Source: an uncultured Flavobacteriaceae bacterium
Lineage (GTDB): Bacteria > Bacteroidota > Bacteroidia > Flavobacteriales > Flavobacteriaceae
Length of the DNA stretch: 42,655 nucleotides
Reading direction: 5' to 3'
Assembly: GCA_913062575.1 (NCBI GenBank)
Contig: CAJXVT010000021.1
Coordinates: forward strand, 1 to 42,655
The notes under the pieces: generated by a model
Told to the model about the DNA's origin: nothing
Database searches by the model: none
Seen by the model: the letters and a program-made list of their open reading frames with translations, nothing else
Part shown: positions 25,546 through 34,434 of the stretch, one piece after another
How positions within the stretch are numbered: the stretch's first letter is position 1
How the letters are laid out: every line of letters begins with the position of its first letter
Translations under genes and position numbers: made by a program

Positions 25546-26963
25546 TTTATACTTAATATGAATTTCGTTGTTTCTTTACTAAACATATTTTTATATTTCT
25601 TAGATTTTTTAATAGCTTCAAAATACGTTTGAAAAAACTTTACACCATCAAATGGAATAATAGAAGCCAACTTTTTTGTATTATATTCTGCAACAATAAC
25701 TCTTGACATTTCTGCACCTAACCAATAAAATGGACCAGCGCTTGCAACCCCTTTGTTTTTTAATTTTTGCGCCTCTTTTGGATCGTGTTTCTGGATTGTG
25801 TTTTTGTAATATGCCTCAAATAAATCAACTCCTTGTTTTATTTTTTGATCATTTTCAGAAGAAGATATGATTTTTGGAGGAGCAAGGTAACTAGCTGTTC
25901 CTTCTTTTAAAATATATGTAAGTGTATTCTCAAAAGATCGAAAGGGCTCTTTTTTTGTTACTTTCTTTCTTTTTGAAATTGCGTTTTGACCCGTATGATA
26001 TGTTTCATGCAATAATATATTTAATAAGGATTTATAATCATCCTTATAATAATTTAAATCAAGAGCAGTTACGTCCCCGATTGCCCATCCATCAGCGCCA
26101 TTCATAAAGAAGAAAGATACCTTTCTTTTGAATTTGGTGTTTTTAGGTAATAATGGAGAAATGTTAGCATTGATGTAATTAAATATTGCACCCTCATTTT
26201 TTGATAAAACATTCATTAAATTTTGATAATTCTCAATATTGTTTTTAATATCAGAGAAATTTAAAAGCCCATATGGATTTGCATATCGATACAATTGGTG
26301 AATTGGTTTGTCACTAGCTGCAATTTGTATACATGTTGCTAGTAGCTCTATGTTTATAGGAGTTCTGTAAAAGCTTTGACTTCTGTGTAAAAGCATTTGT
26401 TTAAATTGATGCAAGTCTGTTTTATCAATAATTTCTTGATAGCTAACATTTGGTTTTGAAACTAAATCTATAATGATGTTAGCAGGTTTGTAATCGAATT
26501 TTAATTCAATTTCTCTGTTAATTTTTTTATTGTTTATTAGTGGGGTGTTTAGTTTTTCTTCAGTGAATTCAGCTTTGTAAACAGAACTTGATCTATGTAA
26601 TTTTAAATTTTCTTGACGTAGTTTTGAAACTAAATATGCAACTCTAATAATTCCTGCATTCCCCTTTGGTGATCTTGTTGCAAAACTATCTAAATACTTT
26701 TTATTTGTGCTTTTCCTAAAGCTTCCATCCATATAAAAATAACTAGTTAATAGTTGAGCGGCTTCAGGTTTTGATAACGCTGCAACTAGTTTTATTGCTT
26801 TATCTCTTTCCTGTTTGGTTAAATTCTCTTTTAGCCAGCTCGCTTCTCTTTTCGGAATTTTCGCATCGTTTTTAAGTTGATTCCAATTAAAACTGAAATT
26901 AGAATTTTGTGCTTGTAAAAGTGAAGCACATAAAATTGCAAAAATAATTAGAGGTTTTTTCAT
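25542..26963 (-). CDS. Secreted putative zinc peptidase (DUF5700-like gluzincin)
   Basis: A 473-residue exported protein: signal peptide about 1-19 (MKKPLIIFAILCASLLQAQ). The motif HETYH at 319-323 matches HEXXH, and E354 in LKEGTASYL lies 31 residues later in an EGxA context, the pattern of gluzincin metallopeptidases. The long helical sequence around it fits the DUF5700 putative zinc peptidase family as I recall it. Substrate unknown. The frame is open 59 codons further upstream across the terminator hairpin; the ATG at 26963 is chosen because it directly precedes the signal peptide. Confidence 0.8.
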   Translation of the reverse strand: MKKPLIIFAILCASLLQAQNSNFSFNWNQLKNDAKIPKREASWLKENLTKQERDKAIKLVAALSKPEAAQLLTSYFYMDGSFRKSTNKKYLDSFATRSPKGNAGIIRVAYLVSKLRQENLKLHRSSSVYKAEFTEEKLNTPLINNKKINREIELKFDYKPANIIIDLVSKPNVSYQEIIDKTDLHQFKQMLLHRSQSFYRTPINIELLATCIQIAASDKPIHQLYRYANPYGLLNFSDIKNNIENYQNLMNVLSKNEGAIFNYINANISPLLPKNTKFKRKVSFFFMNGADGWAIGDVTALDLNYYKDDYKSLLNILLHETYHTGQNAISKRKKVTKKEPFRSFENTLTYILKEGTASYLAPPKIISSSENDQKIKQGVDLFEAYYKNTIQKHDPKEAQKLKNKGVASAGPFYWLGAEMSRVIVAEYNTKKLASIIPFDGVKFFQTYFEAIKKSKKYKNMFSKETTKFILSIK

Positions 26964-27030
26964 CTTAAAAAGGAGTTTTGTGTTTTTATATGTAACAGAC
27001 AAAAAGTATTTTAAAATGTTACAGTTTAAC

Positions 27031-27066
27031 AAAAAAAAACCGAGCTTTTCAGTTCGGTTTTTTTTA
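27031..27066 (-). terminator. Terminator after the DUF3303 gene, GAAA loop on the minus strand
   Basis: On the minus strand ACCGAACT-GAAA-AGCTCGGT forms an 8-bp stem with one G-U pair, flanked by A- and T-runs. It closes the DUF4386/DUF3303 transcript before the peptidase gene. Confidence 0.85.
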
Positions 27067-27303
27067 TTAATCAATTGGGTATACTTCGAAGTCAGTAAAT
27101 TCTTTCCAATTTTCAATCCAAATATCAAATAATTCAACATTGTTTGTTTCCATTAACTGAAAGCAGATGTTCTCATCTTTATTAACCCATGAGTTTAAAT
27201 AATATAATCCTTCTGGTAATAAACGACCTTCATTATTATACTTGTAGTTGTTTTTATCGAAACAATCTTTTTTGAACTTTTCGACTACCATAAATTTTTT
27301 CAT
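27067..27303 (-). CDS. DUF3303 domain protein
   Basis: A 78-residue cytosolic protein that covers the whole DUF3303 domain: MVVEKFKKDCFD at the start, GRLLPEGLYYLNSWV, then CFQLMETNNVELFDIWIENW and FEVYP at the end. The fold is probably a small ferredoxin-like or dimeric alpha/beta barrel domain; no function is established for the family. It follows the DUF4386 gene by 8 bases, so both are on one transcript. Confidence 0.85.
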   Translation of the reverse strand: MKKFMVVEKFKKDCFDKNNYKYNNEGRLLPEGLYYLNSWVNKDENICFQLMETNNVELFDIWIENWKEFTDFEVYPID

Positions 27304-27311
27304 AATAACTG

Positions 27312-27992
27312 TTATTTTGTTGTTTTAATACCTTTTATTAAGAGCCATAGACAGAATGAAACTTCGGCAACAAAAGCGGGTAATAATAAATACACATAAC
27401 TTATGTTAACGTAATTAGGGATAAAGTTTGAAAAGCTATTTGTTAAATAGCCTACAGAAGCTATGATTAATAACACTCCTAATATTTTTGGAAAATGGAT
27501 AGATTTTATGAGTAGATATCCTAAGAAAAAACAATGAAAGCCAAAAAATACTAATGCAATATGGTAGCCATAGTTATGTGTTTTTAGGCTTATGGTGCTT
27601 AGTGCTTGTAATTGTTCTATATTGAAAACAGATAAATAATCAGCTCCTTTTAAATAGGCTAAGGGTTTATATAGGTTTAATAAATTAATTCCTGCAACCG
27701 CAACCATAATCAACCTTAATGAAGCTGTTATTAGAGCCAAAGTGTGACTCACAGGTTTTAATATTTTATATAACAATATCGCCACACCAATATCACATAA
27801 GAAAACAATTACATCAACAGAAAATCCAAATCGATATAAAGTTTCAAATTCTAATATATTTTGAGCAGTAATTGCTGGGTTACTCCAGTCGATAATTTTT
27901 GATCGAACAAAAACCTCAGTAAAAAGTCCACCAATAATGATAATCAGATATAGAAAACCAGTGGTTCTTGCTTGCTTTTTTAGTGTATTCAT
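27312..27992 (-). CDS. DUF4386 integral membrane protein
   Basis: A 226-residue protein with about six transmembrane helices. The start LKKQARTTGFLYLIIIIGG and the middle VAILLYKILKPVSHTLAL are typical of DUF4386, a family of unknown role. No catalytic or transport signature is visible. It heads a two-gene unit with the DUF3303 gene. Confidence 0.8.
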   Translation of the reverse strand: MNTLKKQARTTGFLYLIIIIGGLFTEVFVRSKIIDWSNPAITAQNILEFETLYRFGFSVDVIVFLCDIGVAILLYKILKPVSHTLALITASLRLIMVAVAGINLLNLYKPLAYLKGADYLSVFNIEQLQALSTISLKTHNYGYHIALVFFGFHCFFLGYLLIKSIHFPKILGVLLIIASVGYLTNSFSNFIPNYVNISYVYLLLPAFVAEVSFCLWLLIKGIKTTK

Positions 27993-28050
27993 TTTTTAGT
28001 TTGTTTAGTGAATAATTACGACGAGTTTGATTTGATAAAGTTACAAACAA

Positions 28051-28079
28051 AAAAACCGAGCTGAATAGCTCGGTTTTTT
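28051..28079. terminator. Bidirectional terminator with CCGAGCT stem
   Basis: AAAAACCGAGCT and AGCTCGGTTTTT form a perfect 12-bp stem with loop GAAT on the plus strand (ATTC on the minus). It ends the minus-strand alpha/beta hydrolase gene. Confidence 0.9.
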
Positions 28080-28095
28080 ATACTAAATAATGAAT

Positions 28096-29052
28096 TTAGT
28101 TTCCGTATAGGTACTTTGCTGCAGCTTTTGCCATTTTACGTTGACTGTGACCAATACCAAGAATTACTTTCAATTTCCAGTTGTATTTCAATTTCAATTC
28201 TTTGGCGGTTTGTAAACTATGCTTATAAAAGTAAGTTCCTCTTGCCAATCTATGTGTTCCTTGAATATCTACCGTTTTTGAGCGAAGCATTTTCCCACCG
28301 TTTTCATCAGCATTGTCAAGCTCTCCTAAGAATATAGTTAGGTTTTTTCTAAATGATTTTTTTAGATTTTTCTTTTTTGTATTTGTGTTTTTAATTCCGA
28401 ATGGATAATCTGTATTGTATTCTGTTGGCGTATAAGAGCCTGCATTAGAAGCTAAAATTCTATCAGCTTTAGACTGTGGATAAAAAATTGTAAATCGATG
28501 TAAAATCTGTCCACCGGCAGAATGGCCAAACATGTCATATTTTTTTGCTTTGAATTTTAATGACTTTTTTGCAACCATAAAGATTCTGTCAAAATCACTA
28601 TAAATCCATTCTTCTTTCTTTGGATTGAAATTAAATTCAGCTACATCTTCATCCATCCATACTTGATTGGTGCCTTTTTTGTAAGAAAACCCTTTTCTAA
28701 TATCTAATACTGTAATCATGTTTCCTAAATGATATCCACCATAATTGTAATTTTTTTCAGGATAGGAAGGAGAAAGAATCAATACATTGTGTTTTTCTGA
28801 AGTTTCTATCCAAGAATCTCTATATCCATCGCCGTTTCTTCCTGAACCAGGAATTACTACTAGTACTCTTGTAGATTTATTAAACTTTTTTGGTTTGTGA
28901 TAATACACTGTAAGATCTACATTCTCATATCCTTTTCCGCCACTGATAATAAAAGAACCCGAACCTTCATTAATTTCGATGTTGTTTTGAGCGGTTGCGA
29001 AGTTGATTGTACTTAGAATTGTTAAGAACAATCCGATAATTTTAATTTTCAT
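28096..29052 (-). CDS. Secreted alpha/beta hydrolase
   Basis: A 318-residue exported protein (signal peptide about 1-21, ending ATAQ). The nucleophile elbow is GHSAGG with S178; RVLVVIPGSGRNGDGYRDSW supplies the oxyanion-hole region, and FLGELDNADE and GIGHSQRKM offer the acid and His late in the chain. It resembles the feruloyl-esterase/polyhydroxybutyrate-depolymerase-like group by layout, though the substrate is not certain. Monocistronic by its flanks. Confidence 0.83.
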   Translation of the reverse strand: MKIKIIGLFLTILSTINFATAQNNIEINEGSGSFIISGGKGYENVDLTVYYHKPKKFNKSTRVLVVIPGSGRNGDGYRDSWIETSEKHNVLILSPSYPEKNYNYGGYHLGNMITVLDIRKGFSYKKGTNQVWMDEDVAEFNFNPKKEEWIYSDFDRIFMVAKKSLKFKAKKYDMFGHSAGGQILHRFTIFYPQSKADRILASNAGSYTPTEYNTDYPFGIKNTNTKKKNLKKSFRKNLTIFLGELDNADENGGKMLRSKTVDIQGTHRLARGTYFYKHSLQTAKELKLKYNWKLKVILGIGHSQRKMAKAAAKYLYGN

Positions 29053-29258
29053 TGTATGTGTTTTTTAATGATTTATATTTTAATACTTCAAAAGTCATCT
29101 ATTCATAGAATGCATTTTTAAAAAAGCGTCAATTGTAAGTTTGCTAATGATTAATAAGAGTATAGAGTAAGTGTTTTTAATTTATAGGTTGAAACATAAA
29201 ATTGGTGGGTAGCAAATGGAAACTCATCTAATTCTTAAAATCTGATTAAGATATTCTG

Positions 29259-29266
29259 TATTTTTG
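29259..29266 (+). promoter_or_regulatory. Candidate -7 box of the LytS-type kinase gene
   Basis: TATTTTTG fits TAnnTTTG but lies only 5 bases before the ATG at 29272. If used, the mRNA would be almost leaderless; alternatively the match is chance in AT-rich DNA. Confidence 0.3.
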
Positions 29267-29271
29267 GACTT

Positions 29272-30351
29272 ATGAATACATTTTTGACACCATTTATTAA
29301 TGCAATCCTTCAAAGGCGCTGGTTAAGTCATTTTATTTTTTGGGTACTGTTATTGTTCGGTTATACCTTTGCAATGATTAGTGGTTTTGGTTCTTTCTAT
29401 AAATCCTTTAACCGAAATTTAATATTACTAATTCCGCAAATATTAGCATCATATTCTATTATTTATTATTTAAATCCTAAGTATTTATATCAAAAAAAAT
29501 ACATCCGTTTTGTAGTGTTATTTGTAATAGGGACTTATGTATTCTCAATATTAGCAAGAGTATTGTTGGTACATATAATTGAAGAGTTATATAGAGAGCC
29601 GCCGTTTAGAAAAGAGTCTCTTTATGAGATAGCAACAGATTTTAAAAAACTATATAAGGATTTTTTCTATAGAGTGTATTTACCCGTTTTTTTGGTGGTA
29701 AGTATTAAGTTGATTAAAGAACGGTTCGAAGAAAAAAATAGACAAGAGATTTTACAGAAAGAAAAGGTGACCGCAGAATTGAGCTTTATGAAAGCACAGA
29801 TTCATCCTCATTTTCTGTTTAATACCCTAAATAACCTATATGTATTAACATTACAGAAGTCAGATAAAGCTTCAGAAACAGTATTAAAACTGTCTGAAAT
29901 GTTAGATTATATGTTGTATAAATGCAATGCAAATAGAGTAGCAATTATTGAAGAAATACAATTGATTCAAAACTATATTGATTTAGAGCAATTGCGTTAC
30001 GGAGAAAGGCTAGAGGTGGTATTTGATAAAGATATAGATTCTAATCAAACTCAAATAGCACCATTAATTTTAGTTTCATTAATAGAAAATGCTTTTAAAC
30101 ACGGGGCAAGTGGTTCTGTTGCTACCCCAAAAATAGCTATTACATTTAAAGTGGTTGGTAGTCAATTACTATTTTCCATTTATAATACAAAACCAGCACA
30201 AAATCAAACAGATGAAACTGGTTTTAAAAAAGGAATTGGATTAAAGAATATTAAAAACCAATTATCTTTAATTTATCCAGAAAAACATAAGTTAGAAATT
30301 AAAGAAACAAAAGAGTCTTATCTTGTAAATCTAACCATACAATTAACTTAA
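29272..30351 (+). CDS. LytS-type sensor histidine kinase
   Basis: A 359-residue membrane kinase. Four hydrophobic helices occupy about residues 20-150, without an extracytoplasmic sensor domain of note. The His_kinase domain has the phospho-acceptor H180 in QIHPHFLFNTLNNLYVL, and the ATPase domain LIENAFKHG and GIGLKNIKNQL. It pairs with the LytTR regulator that starts 10 bases after its stop. This simple architecture is common in Bacteroidota; the signal is unknown. Confidence 0.93.
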   Translation: MNTFLTPFINAILQRRWLSHFIFWVLLLFGYTFAMISGFGSFYKSFNRNLILLIPQILASYSIIYYLNPKYLYQKKYIRFVVLFVIGTYVFSILARVLLVHIIEELYREPPFRKESLYEIATDFKKLYKDFFYRVYLPVFLVVSIKLIKERFEEKNRQEILQKEKVTAELSFMKAQIHPHFLFNTLNNLYVLTLQKSDKASETVLKLSEMLDYMLYKCNANRVAIIEEIQLIQNYIDLEQLRYGERLEVVFDKDIDSNQTQIAPLILVSLIENAFKHGASGSVATPKIAITFKVVGSQLLFSIYNTKPAQNQTDETGFKKGIGLKNIKNQLSLIYPEKHKLEIKETKESYLVNLTIQLT

Positions 30352-30361
30352 AAACGTACAT

Positions 30362-31066
30362 GTGAAAATAAAATGTTTAATTATTGATGATGAACCTCTT
30401 GCTGCTTCGCTTATTGAAGCTCATGTGGCAAAGGTGCCGAATTTAGAAGTAATTGCTACATGTATTAATGCATTAGAAGGATTCGAAATACTAAAAACAC
30501 ATTCGATAGATTTAATTTTTTTAGATATTCAAATGCCGTTGCTAACCGGAATTGAATTCCTTAAAGCGTTAAGCAATCCACCAAAAGTAATTTTTACAAC
30601 AGCCTATAGAGAATATGCTATTGAAAGTTATGAATTAGAAGTAGTAGATTATTTATTAAAACCAATTTCATTTGATCGCTTTTTTAAAGCGATTAATAAG
30701 TTTTTTAAAACTATTGAATCTATTGCTCCAGTTCATACAATTACAGATTCTCAAAACACTACAGATTTTATCTATGTAAATGCAAATAAAAAACATCATA
30801 AAATTTCTTTTTCAGATATCGTATATGCTGAAAGTATTAAAGATTATATACGGATTCATTTAGCGGATAAAACAATTGTAACCAAAGAGAAAATAAGTGA
30901 GTTTGAACATAAATTACCTGCTAATTTTTTGAGAACACACAGATCGTATATTGTAAATGCTGATAAAATTACTGCTTATACAGTAAACGATATTGAAATT
31001 GGAAATATTGAAATTCCGATTGGAATTAGTTATAAAAAACAGTTGTTAGAAAAGCTGAAAGTATAA
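30362..31066 (+). CDS. LytTR-family response regulator
   Basis: A 234-residue regulator. The receiver domain has IIDDE at the start, phosphoacceptor D55 in DLIFLDIQMP and the lysine in VDYLLKPISFD. The C-terminal LytTR domain (about 135-234) contains YAESIKDYIRIH and FLRTHRSYIVNADK. Start is GTG at 30362; the ATG overlapping it (30360) runs straight into a stop. It is co-transcribed with the kinase upstream and its stop abuts the stop of the convergent SGNH gene (31066/31067), with no space for a separate terminator. Confidence 0.94.
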   Translation: MKIKCLIIDDEPLAASLIEAHVAKVPNLEVIATCINALEGFEILKTHSIDLIFLDIQMPLLTGIEFLKALSNPPKVIFTTAYREYAIESYELEVVDYLLKPISFDRFFKAINKFFKTIESIAPVHTITDSQNTTDFIYVNANKKHHKISFSDIVYAESIKDYIRIHLADKTIVTKEKISEFEHKLPANFLRTHRSYIVNADKITAYTVNDIEIGNIEIPIGISYKKQLLEKLKV

Positions 31067-31780
31067 TTATCTTACGTCTGTTGATTGTACTATTTGTAAG
31101 CACAATTGTAGATCATTTAAATCTAGTCGTTTTGTAGTTGGAGTATTTGTTTTTGAAGGTAATTGTCCTGTAAGAGTTTTAACAAAAACACAAGCAGTAA
31201 AAAATGTGCCAAGTAGAGTAGGATGACTACCATCTTCAATGTATAGATCTAGCTTAGGATGCCTTTTTATCGCTTTTCCCCAAATATCGCCAACTAAAAT
31301 AGCTTTCCCTTTACTCGCAGATGCAGCTTTCTTGTAGGCGGTTGTAATTGTGTTTTGTGTTAGAGGTGTTCTCTCTCTAGACCAAGTAGCAAAGAAATAA
31401 GGTTTAGCTCCGTGTTGTTTGATGTAATTACTCAACTTTTTAGCGTACAACAGAAATTCATCTTTATTTGTTAGTGTACCCATACTTTGTTCTTGTAGCA
31501 CCACAATGTCAAAGTTTCCGTTTTTAATGAGGTCTTTGGTTTTTAATCCATGTTCTTGGGTGTAATGATATTTTAATCTGGCGCCACCAACAGTACTCAT
31601 TTCTGCTTGTATAAATGTAGAAGTGCTTTTAGAAAACTCTGAAACCATTTTTGGTAAGTTGTTGTAATACGTGTAGCTATTACCAGCAAAGAGGACACGT
31701 AATGTGTCTTTTTGAGCAAAACCTGTGTAGCTACTTATAAATAGTATAACAGTAATAAAACAACTAAAAAATCTCTTCAT
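31067..31780 (-). CDS. Secreted SGNH/GDSL-type hydrolase
   Basis: A 237-residue exported protein (signal peptide about 1-23). Block I is FAGNSYTYYNNL, with the nucleophile S35 and the Asn after Gly as in the GNS variant; block V is EDGSHPTLLG with Asp and His. DIVVLQEQS corresponds to the central strand. Family members cut ester bonds of acetylated carbohydrates or lipids. The start overlaps the stop of the upstream serine hydrolase by one base (TAATG), so the pair is translationally coupled. Confidence 0.85.
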   Translation of the reverse strand: MKRFFSCFITVILFISSYTGFAQKDTLRVLFAGNSYTYYNNLPKMVSEFSKSTSTFIQAEMSTVGGARLKYHYTQEHGLKTKDLIKNGNFDIVVLQEQSMGTLTNKDEFLLYAKKLSNYIKQHGAKPYFFATWSRERTPLTQNTITTAYKKAASASKGKAILVGDIWGKAIKRHPKLDLYIEDGSHPTLLGTFFTACVFVKTLTGQLPSKTNTPTTKRLDLNDLQLCLQIVQSTDVR

Positions 31781-33240
31781 TAATTTTCTAATTTATCAAA
31801 AATAAACCTTCCGTTAAAGACAATGGTTTTTGAAGCTTTATCTGTATTGAATTTTACTTTTGCTCCAGTATCTAAATCAATAAATTCAAACTCTTTAGTT
31901 GCAGTTAATATATTGATTTCTCCACTGTTTGGGTCGTTTACAATTAATTTATTCTTTTCAATTTTCACATCAATTATATAATCGCCTATTCCATCTACTT
32001 GAAAATTAAGTTTGTATTTTCCAATCAGACTGTTAAGTTTTTCTAAAGAGATCTCAATAGTTTCAATTTTTTGTTGATGATTGATTCCCCAATGATACTG
32101 TTTAGAAACTGCTCTAAGAATTTCTGCAATTAGTTTGCCTCCATTATCAGCATTTGTCATTATAATGACAGCATTTCCTTTATTTGCAAAAGAAATGAAT
32201 TCATTGGTAAATCCTCTATTCTTTCCGCCATGTCTAAAAATAAGCGAATCGTTTTTCCATTGTAAAGAGGGGCCTAGACCCCAATTGTTTTTATGCTTTG
32301 TAAGCATTTGATCAATCGTTTTTTTAGACAATATTCCATTTTCTTTTCCAGCGATTATTTCTTGAACTTCTATTGCGTACTTTGCCAAATCGGTTGGAGT
32401 AGTCCACAAACCCGCAGCTGCCTGCTCAGGATAGTTATTCCAAAAACCTTCTGCTATTTTTCCTTTACTATTGTATGCAGCACTAGCATTGTCATGATAT
32501 TTTGCACTTAATGGTTGCTCGTACGTACTATTACTCATTTTTAAAGGAGTTAAAAAATTCTCTGCCATATATGCATCCAGTGTTTTGTTGCTGGTGTCTT
32601 CTACGATCTTTTCCATTAACGTGTAACCACCTCCAGAATATCTCCAAATACTATTCGGAATGGTATCTACAAATATCTTTGGTGTATTTCCTTGCCCACT
32701 CAATACTTGAGTAATTGTTGGGAAAGAATCTTTTTGTTCATAGCCAGGGAATCCGTGAACTGTCATTCCAGCTGTATGCGTTAATAGCCTTCTGAGTGTT
32801 ACTTTTTCTGTAGCTGTAAATTTATTAGCAGGAATTTGCCAATCTTTTAAATAGGTATTTACGTCGGTATCTAAATCTAGTTTGCCTTCTTCTACCAATT
32901 TTAAGGTAGATAGCGCTGCAACAGGTTTACTTATTGATCCTGCTTGGAAAATAGTATTTACATCTACCTTGGTTTCTGTATCTGTATTAGCCATTCCATA
33001 GCCCTTTGCCCATTTTATGTTGCCATCTTCTACAATAGCAATACTCACTCCGGGAACGTTGTAATGTTCCATTCTATCTAATATATTATAAGTAATAGTC
33101 GTATCTCCTTTTACTTGATAGGTTGGTAGTAAACCATTTTCTATGGTATTGATTTCTAATGAAACGTCAATTGGTTTTTCATTATTACAAGAGATAAATG
33201 AAAGTGATACTGCTAGAAATAAAATAAGAACTCTTCTCAT
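31780..33240 (-). CDS. Class C beta-lactamase-family serine hydrolase, lipoprotein
   Basis: A 486-residue penicillin-binding-like hydrolase. The signal peptide ends with Cys18 (LSFISC), marking it as a lipoprotein. SxxK is S102-ISK105, YSG in the sequence WRYSGGGYTLM replaces YxN, and RHGGKNRGFTNE is the third motif. An extra C-terminal beta-barrel-like domain (about 385-486) follows, as in many esterase or D-peptidase members. It is more likely an esterase or peptidase than a drug-resistance beta-lactamase. Coupled to the SGNH hydrolase gene downstream. Confidence 0.9.
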   Translation of the reverse strand: MRRVLILFLAVSLSFISCNNEKPIDVSLEINTIENGLLPTYQVKGDTTITYNILDRMEHYNVPGVSIAIVEDGNIKWAKGYGMANTDTETKVDVNTIFQAGSISKPVAALSTLKLVEEGKLDLDTDVNTYLKDWQIPANKFTATEKVTLRRLLTHTAGMTVHGFPGYEQKDSFPTITQVLSGQGNTPKIFVDTIPNSIWRYSGGGYTLMEKIVEDTSNKTLDAYMAENFLTPLKMSNSTYEQPLSAKYHDNASAAYNSKGKIAEGFWNNYPEQAAAGLWTTPTDLAKYAIEVQEIIAGKENGILSKKTIDQMLTKHKNNWGLGPSLQWKNDSLIFRHGGKNRGFTNEFISFANKGNAVIIMTNADNGGKLIAEILRAVSKQYHWGINHQQKIETIEISLEKLNSLIGKYKLNFQVDGIGDYIIDVKIEKNKLIVNDPNSGEINILTATKEFEFIDLDTGAKVKFNTDKASKTIVFNGRFIFDKLEN

Positions 33241-33386
33241 GATAATTGGTTTTGGTTGAAATACAACATCTTAATTGTTAAAGTGTTACAGAAACAACTA
33301 AGATACTAAAAACAAGAGAGTTTAAAATGAACACTTGCTAAGTAATTAGTTATATACGTTTTTAGCTTGTCTTTTTGATGTTGTTT

Positions 33387-33428
33387 TTTAATCCTGCCTA
33401 TGATAAGCAGGATTAAATATAGCGCTAT
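33387..33428. repeat. Two adjacent palindromes between the MBL and serine hydrolase genes
   Basis: An 11-bp perfect inverted repeat (TTTAATCCTGC / GCAGGATTAAA, 9-base loop, 33387-33417) is followed at once by the 10-bp palindrome ATAGCGCTAT (33419-33428). No T-run follows the hairpin on either strand, so it is not a standard terminator. It lies about 150 bases upstream of the serine hydrolase start and 55 bases downstream of the MBL gene. Confidence 0.5.
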
Positions 33429-33482
33429 TTTTGATGTAGTTTCTCCATCGTAATTAATTATTTATGGTGTTGGTAATCGTTT

Positions 33483-34403
33483 TTATTTTTCATGTCCATA
33501 TATTATTCTTACTTCTGGATACTTTTCGTGAAATGTAGTTAATTGGAGCAAGCTATTCTCAGCAGATTCTTTGTTTTCAACCCAACCAGGTTCAATTTTA
33601 TTCTCAAATCCATACTTTGTATGACTAGCATCTCCTGTCAATAATATTGGACCATCAGTAGTAATTAATAAATATGATAAATGTCCTAAAGAATGTCCGG
33701 GAGTATTAATTGCCATAAACGATCCATCGCCAAATATGTCAATAACAGATTCTAATGGAGAAATACCAACTGCAGTAGTATTATCCAATTCTAAAAGGGT
33801 GTCTTTTCTAGTTAAATGATTCGAACTATATATAAATGGAATATTGAAGATTGTTTCTTCTTTTCCAATAAATTTCGGAATGGAATTATTAATTTCAGGC
33901 AGTCCAGCAGAATGATCACCATGAAGATGGGTAAAGAAAATACCATTAATTTCTACATTTTCCTTTTTTAATAAGCTAGAGATATTTTGCCCTGGATTTT
34001 GTCTTGTTTCTTTTATGAAGCTATTTGCAAAAATTCCTTTTATGTTTCCTTTTTGTTGAAAAGTACTATCTAAACCAGTATCAATCATAAACCATCCTTT
34101 TTCTTTATGGTGAAATAAATAAGCATACACATCTACCCATAAAAACTTGCTCAAACCATGATCTTTACCCAGCTTTTCAATATTTAGCATTCCTTCTATA
34201 GGAACCTTAACAGAGCCTGTATTTAAAATTTTAAAGCCGTCAATTTTGGAGTTTGCATTAAATATTTCTTTCCATTGTTTATCTTTTAGCTTGCTGGTTG
34301 GTAATTTATAGGTTTCTCTATTGGGTTGCATAATTTGATTTCCAATAATTAAACAAATAATAATTGCTACTAATACTAAAATTGTTTTACCTTTTTTGTT
34401 CAT
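33483..34403 (-). CDS. MBL-fold hydrolase, AHL-lactonase-like
   Basis: A 306-residue metallo-beta-lactamase-fold protein with an N-terminal membrane anchor (about 7-22). The zinc motif is H159-x-H161-x-D163-H164 in FFTHLHGDHSAGL; further ligands are NTPGHSLGH, LTGDASH and the final IIYGHEK. The arrangement and the preceding WFMIDTGLDS fit the N-acyl-homoserine-lactonase group, but many relatives cleave other lactones. It ends right after the last His, which is usual. It follows an AraC regulator gene by 31 bases, probably under its control. Confidence 0.87.
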   Translation of the reverse strand: MNKKGKTILVLVAIIICLIIGNQIMQPNRETYKLPTSKLKDKQWKEIFNANSKIDGFKILNTGSVKVPIEGMLNIEKLGKDHGLSKFLWVDVYAYLFHHKEKGWFMIDTGLDSTFQQKGNIKGIFANSFIKETRQNPGQNISSLLKKENVEINGIFFTHLHGDHSAGLPEINNSIPKFIGKEETIFNIPFIYSSNHLTRKDTLLELDNTTAVGISPLESVIDIFGDGSFMAINTPGHSLGHLSYLLITTDGPILLTGDASHTKYGFENKIEPGWVENKESAENSLLQLTTFHEKYPEVRIIYGHEK

Positions 34404-34434
34404 GTCTTTGTTATTTTGAAATACAAAGGTGAAT

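Noticed and set aside
26964..27140. N-terminal extension of the putative HEXXH peptidase
   Set aside because: It would run through the terminator hairpin at 27031-27066 and overlap the DUF3303 gene, and the signal peptide only begins at 26963.
31780..33240. Antibiotic-resistance beta-lactamase
   Set aside because: It has SxxK but YSG instead of YxN and an extra C-terminal domain, as in esterase or peptidase relatives; there is no resistance context.
33483..34403. Truncation of the MBL hydrolase, which ends in GHEK
   Set aside because: The last His is present and family members often stop shortly after it; the reading frame is intact from anchor to final motif.
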